Source: a virus. From it: a DNA stretch of 21,565 nt. Positions within the stretch are counted from its first letter, which is position 1, and every line of letters starts with the position of its first letter. The translations under genes were made by a program, and so were the position numbers. This document shows positions 20,318 through 21,565 of the stretch, piece after piece. Where the stretch lies: IMG/VR virus record IMGVR_UViG_3300042914_001976, positions 1 to 21,565 of that record; one strand, written 5' to 3'. Below the pieces are notes generated by a model, which worked only from the letters and a program-made list of their open reading frames with translations, did no database searches and was not told the origin of the DNA.

Positions 20318-20521
20318 CGCCGGCTTGGTCCACGTGCCGCTCGCGGTGAAATCCTGCGTGTTGACGGTGAGCGTGCCGCCGCCGCCGATCTCCACGCCGC
20401 CGGCGGTCGTGCCGTCGCCGATGTACAGCTTCTTGGTGTCGGTGGTGTAGATCGGCTCGCCCTGTGCGGGCGTGATTCCCGTGCGGTCGGCGTTGACGCC
20501 GCGTCGTAGCTTGAGTGCCAT
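19586..20521 (-). CDS. Glycine-rich tail fibre / receptor-binding protein, copy 2
   Basis: 311 aa, same architecture as 3005-3940. Differs from copy 1 only at residues 10, 15, 19, 34 and 60; residues 69-311 are identical at DNA level. The start codon shares one base with the preceding stop (TAATG). If the perfect repeat marks a crossover, the C-terminal DNA of this copy continues into element A late genes while its N-terminal DNA belongs to element B. Confidence 0.85.
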   Translation of the reverse strand: MALKLRRGVNADRTGITPAQGEPIYTTDTKKLYIGDGTTAGGVEIGGGGTLTVNTQDFTASGTWTKPANALWVEVTMCGGGEAGTAGDTTNGGRGGNAGRISSKTFIAADLSATETVTCGAAMAAGTWSSSSTTSFGTKLYAPGAFVGAPVGGSDSETGAIFWQLTNDIGAPSGGFFGQGAEGGEDGRVGRPMGPGGGGSGATDGAAGAGGKAASGEADATYDYQIKRGGGGASGGSGTTGVAGTAGGFDTVTGFGNGGGGGARHTSGTGGAGGAAVRGGGGGGGGKGSTAGGAGGAGGAGFVRVRTLCFG

Positions 20522-21153
20522 TAGGTGAAGGTCCCCATGTCGTTTTCAGGGAGATATGGGTTCGCGAACGTCGCGAAGTCCAGGTCATTCATCGGGAACG
20601 CGAACGTGGCGTAGTCGTACACGTTGACTGCGCCGTAGTCCGTCTCGCCCTCTTCTGCGTCGAACGTGCCGTACTCGTCATCGAGCAGCGGCTGCAGGAT
20701 GCTGCCGTAGTCGGTGTCGCCCGTCAGCGGTGTGTCGCAGAGGCCGTCGATGGCCTGCGTGTTGAGGATCAGCCACAGCAGCGTCCCGTCTTGGTTGCGG
20801 TGCGGGACCGCGAGGACGAACGTGTTGATCGGGATCGGCTTCGCGGTGAACCCTGCGGGAAGGTTCGTCTTTGTGACGCCGTACGCGTAGAACGCGCTGG
20901 CGTTCGACAGCTCGCTGACCGACAGGCCGGTATGAGGGTACGTGTTGGCCGTCGTGGCTACCTGGTAGCCGCCGGCGACGTTCTGCACGCGCGCCTGATA
21001 CAGCGTGTACACGTACCGCGCCTGGCCAGCATTGAGCACCGTCGTGTCGGTGATCTTGAAGAGGCGAGATTCCACGCCCTCGATCTCAGGCGACAGCCGG
21101 GCCGCCTTGTCGAGGTCCTTCTGCCTGCGGTACGTGTAGTCCGCGCGGTACAT
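20521..21153 (-). CDS. Tail tip protein upstream of the fibre (element B)
   Basis: 210 aa from the ATG at 21153, which overlaps the previous stop by one base (TGATG). The first 30 residues are charged and helical (YRADYTYRRQKDLDKAARLSPEIE); the middle is beta-rich; the end has D-[YF]-G type repeats (DTDYGSI, DEYGTFD, ETDYGAVN, YDYATFAFP, DMGTF). C-terminus strongly shared with 3942-4604, N-terminal half weakly. Confidence 0.7.
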   Translation of the reverse strand: MYRADYTYRRQKDLDKAARLSPEIEGVESRLFKITDTTVLNAGQARYVYTLYQARVQNVAGGYQVATTANTYPHTGLSVSELSNASAFYAYGVTKTNLPAGFTAKPIPINTFVLAVPHRNQDGTLLWLILNTQAIDGLCDTPLTGDTDYGSILQPLLDDEYGTFDAEEGETDYGAVNVYDYATFAFPMNDLDFATFANPYLPENDMGTFT

Positions 21154-21565
21154 CAGTACCAAACCCCCATGAACGCCTGGTACTTCATGCTCTGGCCAAG
21201 GAACCCGCTGGGCCAGATGTCGTTGAACGCGACTGCCGTCCGCGCGTCGCGCGCCCAGCGCACGTCGGCGTAGTCGGTGCCCATCATGCGCGGGCGGCCG
21301 TCCTGGTCGGGCTGCACGATCTGGCTGTGATGAAAGTACTCGTCGTACAGGTAGTCCATCACCACTTCGTAGAACTCATGCTCCAGGTGATTGATCGCCG
21401 CGCCGTCACAGATGAGGTTCTGCGCGCCGTACCCGAGGAAGGAGTCGGAGTTCTTCTTGCCAACGTACGCCTGCAGCACGCCCGTCAGCGCGTCGATGCC
21501 CTGGCTGTTCGCGTCGACCACGAACCGCAGCTTGAGCGCGACCTGTCGCACGTCGATGTCGCGCT
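21153..21565 (-). CDS. Tail protein, 5' end cut by the window (element B)
   Basis: The frame is open to the right edge (at least 136 codons), so the GTG at 21551 is probably internal. 'DVRQVALKLRFVVDANSQG' aligns with DVRISMVQDTS of 4601-5533, and 'HEFYEVVMDYLYDEYFHHSQ' with its DEYYRVTYNFRWDYW region. Probable tail hub/tip by position. Confidence 0.7.
   Translation of the reverse strand, partial: RDIDVRQVALKLRFVVDANSQGIDALTGVLQAYVGKKNSDSFLGYGAQNLICDGAAINHLEHEFYEVVMDYLYDEYFHHSQIVQPDQDGRPRMMGTDYADVRWARDARTAVAFNDIWPSGFLGQSMKYQAFMGVWY

Noticed and set aside
1-21565. A single circular genome simply read 1.3 times
   Set aside because: The overlapping parts outside the 733-bp repeat differ strongly (fibre N-terminus about 90%, several proteins barely alignable), so they are two genomes, not one.
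1-21565. tRNA genes and CRISPR arrays
   Set aside because: No cloverleaf-like segment and no regularly spaced repeats were seen on either strand.

Overview
The window is a densely packed stretch of tailed-phage DNA. GC is high (I estimate mid-60s percent). Every gene I accept lies on the minus strand, so transcription runs from high to low coordinates. I see no tRNA, integrase, CI-like repressor, reverse transcriptase, CRISPR array or insertion sequence. The capsid-tail genes are HK97-type with a tail-tube and tape-measure set, which indicates a very small siphovirus-like phage. The host is a high-GC bacterium; the Cys-rich late proteins recall planctomycete-associated phages, but only from memory and weakly.

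The main result is that the window holds more than one phage genome. A 733-bp sequence at 3004-3736 recurs at 19585-20317 in the same orientation with no mismatch I can find. It is the C-terminal part of a glycine-rich tail-fibre gene. The DNA between the repeats plus one repeat copy (3004-19584, 16,581 bp) reads as one complete circular gene order ('element A'): leaderless promoter, ribbon-helix-helix protein, tiny membrane peptide, two coiled-coil proteins, an OB-fold-like protein, primase/helicase, structured intergenic DNA, resolvase, HNH nuclease, DnaA boxes with a G-tract, large terminase, portal, protease, capsid, connectors, tail tube, tail chaperone, short tape measure, tail tip, fibre, lysis-like cassette and Cys-rich proteins. 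The outer flanks (1-3003 and 20318-21565) carry diverged homologues in the same order and would join into a second, partial genome ('element B') if A were removed. The picture is either a real cointegrate of two related mini-phages (or a tandem array with gene conversion), or an assembly path through a shared repeat.

Layout: 18-756, start of B's early operon (annealing-protein-like gene, membrane peptide, RHH); 757-793, B promoter and operator; 790-2998, B Cys-rich and lysis-like genes and small tail-associated proteins; 3005-3940, fibre copy 1; 3942-7592, tail genes; 7596-11828, connectors, capsid, protease and portal, with a terminator just after the capsid gene; 11880-13622, large terminase; 13534-13600, G-tract and two perfect DnaA boxes; 13606-14242, HNH nuclease and resolvase; 14243-14385, nested inverted repeats; 14371-15960, primase/helicase; 16010-16046, terminator; 16069-17450, early genes; 17451-17485, A promoter; 17482-19579, A late genes matching 790-2998; 19586-21565, fibre copy 2 and diverged tail genes, cut by the window edge.

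Most neighbouring genes overlap at ATGA, GTGA or TTGA, so each block is probably translated by coupling from long polycistronic messages. In both elements the stop codon of the last late gene lies inside the -35 box of the early promoter. This closes the 16.6-kb gene order into a circle without spare DNA. There is no gap of 300 bases or more without a gene.
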